Below, piece by piece: positions 11,701 to 22,376 of a DNA stretch of 64,000 nt. This DNA comes from Solea solea. Taxonomy: Eukaryota; Chordata; Actinopteri; Pleuronectiformes; Soleidae. Location: positions 10,175,698 to 10,239,697 of the forward strand of contig NC_081140.1 of assembly GCF_958295425.1 (NCBI RefSeq), in the 5' to 3' direction. Each line of letters opens with the position of its first letter. Positions within the stretch are counted from its first letter, which is position 1. The notes under the pieces were generated by a model, which worked only from the letters and a program-made list of their open reading frames with translations, did no database searches and was not told the origin of the DNA. The translations under genes were made by a program, and so were the position numbers.

Positions 11701-11733
<33 letters not shown>
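11549..11733. repeat. Compound (GT)/(TA)/(GTATATAT) microsatellite, about 185 bp
   Basis: A short GT tract passes into long TA runs interrupted by regular GTATAT and ACACACAT units. Because TA is self-complementary, the block can fold on itself on either strand. The open frames predicted through it on both strands (Y/I/C repeats) are artefacts of the dinucleotide. Confidence 0.95.
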
Positions 11734-12574
11734 AAGAACTGAGACTGTACATTTTAAAAGGCTCATTTGTATATTATATTATCATTCTTGGAGCCAATAT
11801 TTTGAATTAGAACTATGAACTCACTATCAATAATTGATGCTCAAAAATAAATGGGCTAACAAGTTAGTTGCCAGGATACTTTCATCCATCAGGAACAGAA
11901 GATTAAACTCATGGTTTATTGAGAGGACGTCAGAAAGGATGGCCTCTTCCAAAAAAGTGTCCTGCACCCTCTATAAACTGACAAGTACCACTCAAGTCCA
12001 GCTGTAGTGCTTTACGATATCGCTTTTATCCTTTTATTTTTCTTATTATATCACTCTCAGATGACTATTATATTATATTACTCGGCTCACACTGTAATCC
12101 ACATGCATAGCTACTCCATTACCCTTGCTTCTTTTGCCCTTACCCTGTTCTTACCTGATCCTAAATCTAATAATCACAATTGTAGTTTGGGTGCACAATG
12201 CCACAGTTTGCTCCTGTTGGACCTTTATCCCTTTTTAATTCGTTTTTCAGCTTAACCTTAAGTTTCAACACCATTATGTTATGTGTGAAGCATGTTTCGC
12301 ATACATTGCACCAGACTGCAAAAAGAAGGACAAATAACGTAATTTTGCTCATCATTGTGCTGCCCCTTCTACATTAGCCCAATGAAAAGATGTGACTAGA
12401 TATAATGATATAGGATACAACATAAGCTCTTAAAGTGTAAATTTTACACACCAAATGTGCTGTAATTGGCGTAAATGTATACTTAACCACATAATATATA
12501 TTATTTACTGAACACATCTACATACACTACTGATACCACGGCAGGAACGGTGGACAAATTAGCAAGCAAGCCAA
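11734..12574. other. AT-rich non-coding stretch
   Basis: No exon, RNA gene or transposon end recognised. Several short TTATATTA-type patches occur. Confidence 0.6.
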
Positions 12575-12895
12575 AGCAAATGTATTTGTATAGCACTTTA
12601 ATATACACAGACATTATTCATCCATTCATTGTCCACTGCTTTATCCTACAAATGAGGGTAATGTGTCATTGGAGACAATTCCAGCTGACACAGGGCAAAA
12701 GACGGGGTCACACCCTGTTCAGGTCACAAACACAGAGACAAACAATCGTTCACTCTCACGTTCAAACCTACAGGCAATTTAGAGTGTTCAGTTAACCTCT
12801 GCATGTTTCTGCTGTTTTTGGACTGTGGGAGGAAACCAGAGTTCCTGGAGAGAACCCACGCACACACACACACACACAGGGAGAAAATGCAGCAA
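12575..12895 (-). mobile_element. Old, 5'-truncated SINE copy plus adjacent repeat motif
   Basis: The part at about 12618-12895 matches the body of the better copy at 38638-39024 in the same orientation. Shared blocks are CTGCTTTATCC, ACACAGAGACAAACAA, CAATTTAGAGTGT and TTTTTGGACTGTGGGAGGAA, then GAGAACCCACGCACACAC. It stops after a GGGAGAAAATGC block and lacks the tRNA-like head, so it is 5' truncated in the element's own direction. The 3' tail here is ATCCATTCATT-like rather than CAGT-like, suggesting another subfamily. The preceding CAAATGTATTTGTATAGCAC (12579-12598) is a separate fish repeat motif. Confidence 0.75.
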
Positions 12896-12934
12896 AATAT
12901 TTCATTAATGATTAAAAACAAATACAATTTAGAG

Positions 12935-13162
12935 CAAGGGTCTCAAACTGAAATGACATGGGGGCCACTGAGTGTCTAGTTTGGTCAGGAGGGGCCAGTC
13001 AAGTGGAAAAAGTAAATAAATAATAATATTTATGTTAATATTTCACATCATTTCACAAAATAAAAGTGTTTGTTTGCATATGGAATGATAAAAATAATCC
13101 ACATTATGAATATATTTATGATGCAATTTGAAACTATTAATAAAAGAACATACAGAAATAAC

Positions 13163-13204
<42 letters not shown>

Positions 13205-13320
13205 GTACATATATATGATATAGAGTATAAAAAGCTACAAACGCAGCAGGGAATAGTTCAGTACAGGATTATGATGAAGAGCAGCAGAGATCAGTGTATT
13301 TTCTTTTTTTAAATAGGTTA
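12935..13320 (+). mobile_element. hAT-like element, 5' end recognised
   Basis: It starts CAAGGGTCTCAAACT and continues with a GGGGGCCACTGAGTGTC block and an AT-rich interior, matching my memory of a teleost hAT-like repeat. I found no matching inverted terminus or target duplication, so the right boundary is a guess. A TA microsatellite has grown inside it. Confidence 0.5.
13163..13216. repeat. (TA)n microsatellite inside hAT-like element
   Basis: About 54 bp of TA with an ACATATGT interruption near its right end. Confidence 0.9.
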
Positions 13321-15188
13321 CAGTTAGGGCAGATTTAAGAGCTTAGTGAGTATCTTGATTGGGGTTTTATACATCAGTAGTGTGTGTGTGTGTGTATCCA
13401 TGCACCTCCTGTGTATTTCATGTCACCCAACTTCTACAGCTGCTAGAGTTTGTCTATAAATAAAACATGACTGTGTGGTCATATTGGAAATATAACGCTT
13501 TATTATGAGGGGGGAAAAAGTCCTCCAGAAAAGTACATACATGTCAAATGTGACCGTCTTAGTGTTTGTCCTTTTTTGTTCATTTGAATAAATTAAAGTA
13601 GCAAACTTGTTTTGCAGCAAGAGGTTGATGCAATCTCTATTTTGTGTTAGCCGTAAGGCATCCCAGAGGACCCGGGGCTCGTAGCTGCTTTTGATTGTGT
13701 TTTCTCTGTCGCAGTCTCTGGAGTGTTTGCATCTACTCAAGTGTGATAGTTTCCAAGCAAGTGCCACTTTGCTTGATTCAAACATGACTGACATTAGGCC
13801 GACTGAAGCCCCCATTATCCTATTCATTACTTGTGTTATTGGAAACCATGCGTGCGTGCGGCTGTGCTTGCCACCTTGTAATGCAGGACAGACTTCCCAG
13901 GAGACGGTGCAGTAACTTGTGCCACTTTTTCCTCCAGCTAATGTTAGTCCTATATAGAACTCCTCTCATCATGACTTGTCCCATCCAAGCTGTGTGCACA
14001 GTGGGCGAGATCCTATCGGGACAAATTAAGAAGACCATGAATACACTTTTCTGTGAAGAAGGAGGCAGAGAATCGAGCCAGACATTGGGAGTAGCACCTC
14101 CACTGCATTAAACTCAAGTTATTTGATTTACCCAATATGGTTGGCCTGGATAAAACCGGCATGTTGGTGCTTACTTTTGCACTTTCATCAGAAGGAATAA
14201 AAGGTAGTTGCAGTTGTACTCTGGTGAGAAATGAAACCTGTACATGGCCTGAAAGGTCAGAACAGAGATGGAGGCTCGTGTTCACAGGCAGAAAGGTGAT
14301 TAATCACAACGCCGTTAACCAGAAAGGAACTTTTTATACTCCGCTGCTTTGTTTTTTTTATTATCTGTTGCGGTAACATCCCATCTATCAACAACATGCG
14401 AGTTGGGAGACAGTGTTAATCATTCAAACTCTTTGCTGACAGCAGCATTTTTGACCTAATATCTTTTCTTTTTCCCTTACTTGGTGTCTGTGATCACGTC
14501 ATAAACGACCCCATGCTGTGTGCACATTGTGCAAATTCAGCTCGTGTGGAACCAAATACCACTTTTGACCACAGACGAACGCGTGGATCAATTGATTTGT
14601 GTAGCTGTGTAAATCCTCGTCGCCTGCAGATGGTCCTAAAGTCTCCACAGCGTGATTAGCAGCTTCCTACTGAGAATGCTAATCATGTGTGTGTGTATGT
14701 GTGTGTGTGGAGGTCCTTATCCTGATAAACTGATGGTTTATCAGAACGGCTCAGGCTCAGTCGGGCATGTTTGAGGCCTCTTGATCATCTGTACGCTGCC
14801 AAATGGATTCCCTGCCCTGCATGGTTAGGTGTGCACATGTGTGTTTGTTTGTGCTTGCATGTCACATGGTCCATGTTAATATAGTTGCTTTGTGCTGAGC
14901 TTTTCATTTCTATGTCACTCTTCTATGGTTAAGAAATGATTTTTGCTTCACTGGACACTGCATCAGTCGTGCCTCTGCGCATAGCTGCTTTAGAAAATTG
15001 CCATGGCTTTGGTGTAGTATGGCATTGTCTGTGACCAATATTGCTTTGTTTTATTATTATTATTATTATTATAATTATTTTTCAGGCAAACACTCAAAGT
15101 AAACGCAACACAACATAATCCAACTTAAGATAATCATGCATCAGATGGTCATAGTTTGAAAAGTGAAGCCTGGGGAATAGGACAGAAG
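13321..15188. other. Non-coding stretch
   Basis: A TG tract lies at about 13379-13395, a loose TG patch at about 14685-14708, a 9-bp stem hairpin at about 14729-14751 and a (TTA)n tract at 15050-15071. Open frames on both strands around 13.7-14.3 kb overlap each other and show no domain signature or splice pair. The 13.64-13.96 kb part has little simple sequence and could be conserved non-coding DNA, but this is untested. Confidence 0.5.
15050..15071 (+). repeat. (TTA)7 microsatellite
   Basis: TTA trinucleotide tract followed by an ATAATTATT patch. Confidence 0.9.
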
Positions 15189-15335
15189 GAGTACTTAGCC
15201 ACCAGGGGGCAACAGTTTAAATGGAACTCTATTGGAAAATGAGTCCACTTCTCTCTTGATTTATAAACATGTTCCTGAGGAGTTAATGGTCTCAAAAGCT
15301 TGTCTCTGGCCTACTTCAGCACAACGTGGTGTGAA
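15189..15335. mobile_element. Fragment of a dispersed repeat ('CACCAGGGGGC' type)
   Basis: The block GCCACCAGGGGGCAACAG, then CTATTGGAAAATGAGTCCAC and TTCTCTCTTGATTTATAAAC, resembles a repeat commonly seen in fish genomes. Ends and class are not defined. Confidence 0.35.
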
Positions 15336-15984
15336 TTTTGTAAATGTTCCTACATGTTCATTTTTTTTTTCATATTTAGAGGAAAATAAACATCTAACAG
15401 GAAAATAAACCATGACACATATGAGGGAACACAAGTGTGACTGACGCCTCGTATCTTACAATTTCCAGTTTAAAAAGCTGACATGACCCAGGTTAAACGC
15501 AGAACCTCAAAGGAACCTTCGAAACAGGAATCTCTTTTCCTTCAACACTACGTTTACACAAGTGTCTGCTGCTCAGTGGTCAAGTCAAATCGCAAAGTCA
15601 TTACAAATACAATGAAAACAAAGCACCAGTAAACCTTTGTAAAAAAAGGAAAAGTCCAGTTTTCTGCCATATTGCTGCTATGTTTAATATTAAAATATTA
15701 ATTGTAACACATTTTACATACATTTTAATGCAGCATGTCTATGTGTAGATACTTTATTCAGCCTTTTTGTTTTGCTTTTATTTACATCAGATAATTTACA
15801 TCATTGAAATGAACTCATCTTGGCTTTTGCTAAGCCACAAATCATTTGGTACAAAATAACCCTTTCAAAGATGCAATCACACATTCGACCTTGGCTGAGA
15901 GAGAAGCAGCACTCAGTCATTTAACAGACAAATGGAACAGGTTTGCTCAAAAGACCCTTGACATCACAAAATGTCTTCAGCTCT

Positions 15985-15986
<2 letters not shown>
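15336..15986. other. Non-coding stretch
   Basis: AT-rich sequence with T and A runs; nothing recognised. Confidence 0.6.

Positions 15987-16017
<31 letters not shown>
15987..16017 (+). repeat. (AC)15 microsatellite
   Basis: 31 bp of AC repeat at the 3' side (in element orientation) of the dispersed repeat copy at 16018-16179. Confidence 0.95.
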
Positions 16018-16020
<3 letters not shown>

Positions 16021-16179
16021 TTGTGCAGCTATACTCTTAGGACACTGCACTGACTTTCAGTCATTCATAACCAGTCAATGCCTAACCCTTATAATCGAAA
16101 CACAAATCAAATCTTAGCCGTAAACTTAAAGAGCTCCTCAGAAATTAGGTTCTGCATCATTAGGACCAGAATAACAACT
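16018..16179 (-). mobile_element. Dispersed GT-flanked repeat, copy A (minus)
   Basis: On the minus strand this reads TGGTCCTAATGATGCAGAAC ... CGGCTAAGAT ... GGTTAGGCATTGA ... GTGTCCTAAGA. The same ordered blocks are found on the plus strand at 48962-49115. Both copies run into a GT tract at the same end. I recall the family from fish genomes but cannot assign a class. Confidence 0.7.
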
Positions 16180-16202
16180 ACACACACACACACACACACA
16201 CA
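16180..16202 (+). repeat. (AC)n microsatellite
   Basis: 23 bp of AC repeat on the other side of repeat copy A. Confidence 0.95.
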
Positions 16203-19200
16203 TGCAGTTGCTCATCAGTAACGAGCAGATAAGAAGTACCGGTGTCTATTTGTGCAGAATTGTGCTACTATGTTAATCTGCTGCAGAATTAGATCCTATG
16301 TTGCCCTTTAGTGTTATTTTCCAACAGCTCGGTCATTTCCTTGAGTGATGAATGCGGACTTGTTGAAGATGGATGCCCCCAGCTACACCCCCACACCTGA
16401 CATACGCTATGATGCAAAGCGTCTGCTGATTTACGCGGCCTCTTCACCGCCATATGGCTCACATCAGTCACTCCTCAGTGACCAGAATTGAGACCACTTA
16501 ATCAAGGCAGAGGGCAGCTTTAGTAATAGTTGTGGTTAGTGGACAAAAATTGGGCTGGAGGGGGCAAAAAAAAAAAAAAAATATCCAAATCCAACAAAAG
16601 CAGCACTTCACCTGCCCCTCCCTCGCGCCCTTCCACTCCTCCGTTCCTCAATCAAGCTGGCCTCGTTTGTTTGCTAAACAATAACAGTGCTCAGTCCCGT
16701 GTCAATAAACCTGAGGAGGAAATGTGATCAATGACAAAGGCGGCATTCAAATGACGTTAAAACCTCAGGCTAATCAGTTAATTTCCCTCGTTCAGAGTCG
16801 CATCTGCGCTCCACACAAAGGCCACTCAGATGACCCCGTAATGAGCATCGGGGTTGTTTTCTTATTTTTGCTTTAAGTCACTTACCTGTGCTTGGAGGGG
16901 TTGAGTTATACAACTGTCACACATTATCTCATTTTGTGTGAGCACATTTGTCAGAAATGACGTGTTTCCATGGAATAAATTGAGCCAGAAGATTGAATTT
17001 ATACTCGGGTTTGGGTATTCCTAGTATGACTTTACGATGAGTAGGATAAGGACGTGATAATTCATCATAGATGTACATAATGTGCACTTTCAAACTGATC
17101 ATTGTTTACAGGTTACATATGACAGCTTGATGGTGACAGCATTATCTCTTATACCGACTAACAAATGGAAAAAACACATCTAAACAGACCAAACAACCCA
17201 CTGTCATTACAAATGTTTTACATTTTTCTTTTCTGGTCTCTGACAGGCGGGGATGCACCGTCTTCCTGTATCTGTTGGTGTGGAAAATGCCGGCGTTATA
17301 GAAAACAGATTCTAATGTGGGGGGAAATTATATCCAGATGTGATTGATGTGTTTATCCAGGATTGGAGCAGGCTTCAATTTAGCTTTATTACCTTTCCCA
17401 AAGTCAGAGTCATATGGTTTGAGATAAACAACCAATCAGTCTTGTTTCACTTCTCCAAATGGCACATCATGTATGTTTGCTTCATTCAGCTATTTACTCT
17501 TGCTTTGCCAGATGAATTTGTTCACTCGTTCATTCAATCATGTGCCCATTCAGCACATTCAGTTACTTACAGACAGGGCTGATAGCGGCAGAATGTTAAG
17601 CGTCTCGGGTGTGACTTTGTCGTCTGGCCCGTTTTTTAATTAGAACACGATATCATGTTTTCATGCTCCGCCCTCGTCTTGTGTTCCCCGTGAAAGGCTC
17701 ATAAATAAAAAAAGAGGAACATTCACTTGTGAACTTTAGGAAACGAGTGTACTCAAGGCCGTGGAACAGGAAGTTCCACGAGATGGGTAGTGACAAGTGT
17801 TAGATCACATTTTGAGATTTTCAATCAACTCTTGCGCAATCAAATGGAATTTAAAATAGAAGTAAGACAGATTTAGAGCGTTGTTGATCTCGCAGCTTAA
17901 TGTATTCTGTTTATCAATAACTTTCCTCTCAAAGATATCTCTGGCTATATTATATACGAGTCTCACTATATAGGCTTTTTAAGTGTGTGGTTCCTACACT
18001 TGAGCTGTATATTTAAATAGAATAATCATCTCTCTTACCTGGATTTTTTTCATTTTACTGGCTTAAGACAAATCTGTTAATTTCAATGTTCCTTAGGTGG
18101 TGGCCCTGGAGGAAACGAGCTTTACTGACATCCAATTTGGATCAATAAGCCGAGTGGCCAGCGTTGCCTTAAGATGCTCGTCATAAATCTCAGACGGCAC
18201 CGACACCACCCCTTATTCAATTATAAAGGATCTGCTTCACAGCGTCGAACAGGTCGCTAAATATAGAGAGGCCTCAACAAAAAAGACACTTTTTCTCCTC
18301 TACGTCTTTGTTGTTACTCAAGAATCCTTTAAACAATCCAAAGATCTCTCCCCATGTTCAGGAGAGCGGGATATCCAAAGCGTGACATCCCAGCGTACTC
18401 GTGTGTGTTTGCAGGGTGACAAAACACCGGCACATCCCTGTGATGTCATTATGAGGGAGATACAACTGTTCGGGCAGATGGGAACACTCCCCTTCTCTGT
18501 CAGGAGGCCCGAGCGACATGTTGTTGCTCCCATTTAAATTGCAAATCCACTTAAAGTACATAAGTCAAAGGTGCGCATTAAAATGCCAGGGTGTGCGTGG
18601 TGTGTCTGGGAGTTTTGTTTTTCAAAAATCATGGACCTTACACTTAGGAGGATTGCATTTTTATGTGGGAGAAGAGGGACAAACACACAAACACACACAC
18701 ACATCGTCCGTCGTCGTCTCAGGGAGGGGCACCCCCACACAAGACGTGATATTCATTCTCAAACAATATCATATTTCTGCTGAATATAACAATAATTAGA
18801 CTTTTCACAGCTGGCCGTGTGTTTTCATGGCACTGAGAAGCGGCTGTGAGGAGTTTGCTGCGCTCTCAGCGATGTGCAACTAATCAGGGGGAAAGAGCAG
18901 TTTCCACACTAGCGACTTTTCAAGGCCCCATGGTATAAATATCAACCATCTGCGAGACCATCTGCATTGTGATGCTATATCACACGCCGAGGCCGAGACA
19001 CCAAACGCAGACAGGTTGCCTCCCATGGCACTGAATCTGAACTGCGTGCGAGACGAGCGAGCTCTCATGAAATCACGACCATCAACCAGCGTGGCCTCAT
19101 TTCACCGCCGCTGTTGTTGTCATCCGTTTATACCTTTTGTATATGAGCGGTCGTGATCGTTGTGCTGCTGCTCACTTTGTCTCCACTTCTGTAGGAGATC

Positions 19201-19695
19201 CTTGGAACATCGATGGAATGCCTGTGCTTTTCTCAATCAGCTGTTGGTGTCTGATCTGTTGCAGGTGCTGCGTGAGTTTGTGCTTTACGATGTCGCGTTT
19301 CGCTGACTTCTGTGAATACCAACTTCTACGGAGAGGAGATGGCTCCATAACACTTTTAAGTCCAAATCAATTTCACATCCCTAAGTATACCTATACTGAT
19401 AGAAGACTTATAGATATCAGATCCTTTCTTTTTTCTTTTTTTTTTAAACTGAGCTGTAAATAATCTGTTTTTCATATGTTCTAGTCACATGACACACATC
19501 TTTCTTTACAGCATTTTCTTAGTTCAGCAGTTCTTGTGTTATTGAGGGTTTATGGATCATATCATGTTTAACACATCTTTCTGTTTCCAATATCCAGCCC
19601 AGTGATTCTGACTGTTATCAGACAGACACTAAAACTTGAGTATGAAATCAGCTCTGGAGAGGAGCACACTGTAATGTTTATTATTAAATAATAAT
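16203..19695. other. Non-coding stretch, possibly with conserved elements
   Basis: No exon found. An A run lies at 16566-16581. Segments at about 18085-18290 and 18810-19080 have mixed composition, few simple repeats and homeodomain-like TAAT/ATTA cores, the texture of vertebrate conserved non-coding elements; that is inference only. A T run closes the open frame near 19.44 kb. Confidence 0.45.
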
Positions 19696-19995
19696 ACATT
19701 TTATTTGTCGGCGCCTTTCTCGACACTCAAGGTCACCGTACATAAAATGCGAGCACATACAATAAAATAAAAGAGGATAAAACTGGACGGCGCAACGTGA
19801 GAACAGGGGAGTTTTTAGTTTGGGGAGTCAGTGTTGCGGAGGTCAGGAGGGAGAGGATTCCAGAGCATTCAGCCACAGGAGGAACAGTGAGGTGGATGGA
19901 GGAGGAGGAGGAGCTGAGGGTGCGGGCAGGAGTGGAAGTGTGGAGGAGATCTGAAAGGTCTCAAAGGTGAGGAGCAGTATTTTGTAATTGATTGG
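19696..19995. mobile_element. Dispersed teleost repeat remnant
   Basis: It begins CATTTTATTTGTCGGCGCCTT and ACTCAAGGTCACCGTACA. It continues with GGGAGAGGATTCCAGAGC, a GGAGGAGGAGGAG patch, TGAGGGTGCGGGCAGG, GAGATCTGAAAGG and TGAGGAGCAGTATTTTGTAA. This order matches my memory of a common fish interspersed repeat whose full copies begin 'TTTATTTGTAGAGCGCCTTT'. Its class and exact ends are not determined. Confidence 0.55.
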
Positions 19996-20249
19996 ACGGG
20001 TACGATTTATTTAAAATTCAGGTGGAAATATAAAAAGAAAAAGAGAGGAACTCAAACAAATGGCTAAAGATGTGTGTTATCATTATCTGATGTATCGTCA
20101 GTATTCACCTTGTTGACTGTTACTCGTCATTCGGCAAATAAGACAGATATGTTTATCTGGGTGGGTTGTATGTATACTTAAAAACATAACACCTAATTCA
20201 GTAAGTTGTTCAAATAAGGAGCTTAAAATGCATTGAATTTGTTATAATT

Positions 20250-20424
20250 CAGGGGTGTCAAACGTACATAATGTTGAAATTTCAGGTCGTTCATAATATG
20301 TTTTGTAAAAAGATAATTCATTAAATGTAAAACAAAGGGGAAAATGTTGCCGTTCATAGGTTATAATGCTATTATTTTACTGGTCCGGCCCACTTGAGAT
20401 CAAATAGTGAGTTTGACACCCCTG
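20250..20424. mobile_element. hAT-type MITE, 175 bp
   Basis: The ends are a perfect inverted repeat, CAGGGGTGTCAAAC at the left and its complement GTTTGACACCCCTG at the right, a hAT terminus common in vertebrates. The flanking octamers TTATAATT (20242-20249) and GTTTAATT (20425-20432) match at six of eight positions, fitting an old 8-bp target duplication. The interior has no open frame and includes a GGTCCGGCCCAC block near the right end. Confidence 0.85.
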
Positions 20425-21858
20425 GTTTAATTGTTATATTAAATAGTATTGTGTCATCAGTTAATATAATATAATAAAGACTGGATCTACTCAGCCTCTT
20501 GCAACATCTGCACTTATGTTGTGTATTTGCAGGACCCCCTGTGTCCGATCAACTGCCGATCAAGAGAGACATATAATTTATGTGTGTGCATGGCCACTTT
20601 GGCTTCAGAGACATTGTTTCAAGCTATTTACTCACTGGAACAGAAAGAAATGGTGGAAGGCTGCTGAAGAGCGGGCAGAGAGAGAGAGCGAGAAAGTAGA
20701 GTGGATGCCGGCCAGTGAAAATCCTTTTTTGTTATTTCTGTAGATTTTTGAGACACAGAAGAGGCGGATTCATTTGTCTTAAGGCGAGACAGCAGCCATC
20801 AGCACACAGCAGGATTTTTGTTTGTTTACCTAACTTGAACCATGCTGCTCATGTAAAATATCATGTCCAAAGTCAGTGCAGGCACGAATCTAGTGAGGCC
20901 GCTTTGAAGAGATTGATAGACTGAGAAGCTGCTAGACTGGAAAAAAATAACAACAGATGTTTAATGACACATTTTTTATTTGTTAAACATAAAACATCGG
21001 CATGTGTCGACATGGACAGATGATCCACACAGGTGACGCTCAAGCACCTGCCCATTTCAAATAGATCTTTAGTGACCTTTTATAACCAACGGCACATCGC
21101 GGACGACGCGTTTGCACAAGCGCACTTTGCGTTACTGTGGTTACGCGACGTTTTGTGCTATCGGGAACATTTCAATGGTTTCTCAAAGCTGAGAAGTTGC
21201 ACGTCAAAGCCAACGTTTGGTTATTACGGTCATTTCACTCGCGCTGTTTCCGGAAGCCGGAGAATCAGCGTCTTTGTCGTGTGTTTTTTGCACATTGAGA
21301 GACAAAGAAACTAAATAAACCATCATTTTAAATCGTTAAAACAGTATTTTAGCATGCAGTAAATTGTAAATAACTGCCAGATATTGGAAGCTATTCTGGA
21401 AGAAATGGCCAAAAGCACTTAGTTCCAGAACATTCTCTGGTCCTTTTATGGTTAAATTTAGCACACACAAAACAAATCCAGGCAGTGATGTTGAGGGTTG
21501 GGTGTTAAACGGTTAATAATTAGCATCAATCCGCAATTAAATATGCATATAAAGTGCAATTCTGTATGATGACTATTATTTTTAGTAGTAGTAGTAGTAG
21601 TGGTATTTCCCAATTCATTATTATGGTGCCTTTGTTTCCTGCCCCTGAAATGTCTGTGCACGCCACTGTCACTTACTTTAATCCTGTAATATATATGTAC
21701 ATATAAATCTATCTTTTTTTAAAGGCCCTGTTTAAATCTGTTCATATCAAAGAGATCATCTTACACATCAGCTTATCACGCTGACTCACACACTCCTGAA
21801 CCAGCTGTGGTCGCGTGTGGAAGAGAACTTCAGACTCTAGAGGTCTCCATCCTTCAGC
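20425..21858. other. Non-coding stretch upstream of candidate first exon
   Basis: The 21080-21270 part is relatively CpG-rich (ATCGCGGACGACGCGTTT and similar) and could be promoter-proximal or regulatory, or an old element. A (TAG)6 tract lies at 21583-21600. The open frame at 21033-21314 overlaps the CpG-rich part but has no domain signature. Confidence 0.45.
21583..21600 (+). repeat. (TAG)6 microsatellite
   Basis: Six TAG units. Confidence 0.9.
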
Positions 21859-22345
21859 ATCCCCCCAACCCACCCCCACCCCCCTTTCATCATCCACCTA
21901 TCCCTCCTCCTCCTTCTCCTCCTCCTCCTCTCTGGCATTTTGTGCAGCAGAGGAGGGAAGGAGGAGAGACTGCTGAGGAGACAGGAGACAGTGGAGACCC
22001 TGAGACAACACGTCCCACGCTAGAGCCAGACACAGAGCCAGGAACTTTGATTTGACGCCAAGTGAAGCGCGCGACGAGAATGACGATGAAGAGACAGAGT
22101 CACGCTTCTTCGCAGCGGGAGGTTTAGGTTGTTTTTTGGGGGTCGGGGCGTGTGCAACACATATGATGATGTCCTTGGACTCACGTGTTCAATGAAGATT
22201 TATTTCTCGGTGATTTCGCGCATCGATCGGCCGATGGTGCCGCTCCGTTGTCCCCGCACTTAGGTCATTCTGTGTGAATGTGAAGGTGGTGCGACTGAGC
22301 GCATTGTTTCCAGCTCCCGTTGCATGTGTGGGATTTCCAGCCACG
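21859..22345 (+). promoter_or_regulatory. Candidate promoter / 5' leader with several uORFs
   Basis: A C/T-rich tract (21859-21932) is followed by a GA-rich, then CpG-rich region (about 22040-22320) directly upstream of a plausible start codon and splice donor. The leader carries short upstream ORFs: 22080-22127 (16 codons including the stop), 22163-22195 (11 codons), 22192-22263 (24 codons, start overlapping the previous stop) and a minimal ATG-TGA at 22278-22283. An ATG at 22324 in another frame stays open to the donor. No TATA box is evident. The transcription start is not located, and the whole assignment rests on context rather than homology. Confidence 0.35.
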
Positions 22346-22376
22346 ATGTCTGCAACATTTCGCTCTTTGTTTCTGG
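22346..22376 (+). CDS. Candidate first coding exon (start codon to donor)
   Basis: The ATG at 22346 has A at -3 (CACGATGT) and opens MSATFRSLFL plus one base of the next codon, then a strong TGG|GTAAGT donor at 22377. A short hydrophobic N-terminus interrupted by a phase-1 intron is a common layout for the signal peptide exon of secreted or adhesion proteins, but ten residues cannot identify a family. The competing upstream ATG at 22324 has a weak context and would give a different peptide (MCGISSHDV...). No second exon was found in the following 41 kb, so the first intron would be very long. Confidence 0.3.

Noticed and set aside
11517..11810. Tyr/Ile-rich frames on both strands
   Set aside because: Translation of a TA/GT microsatellite.
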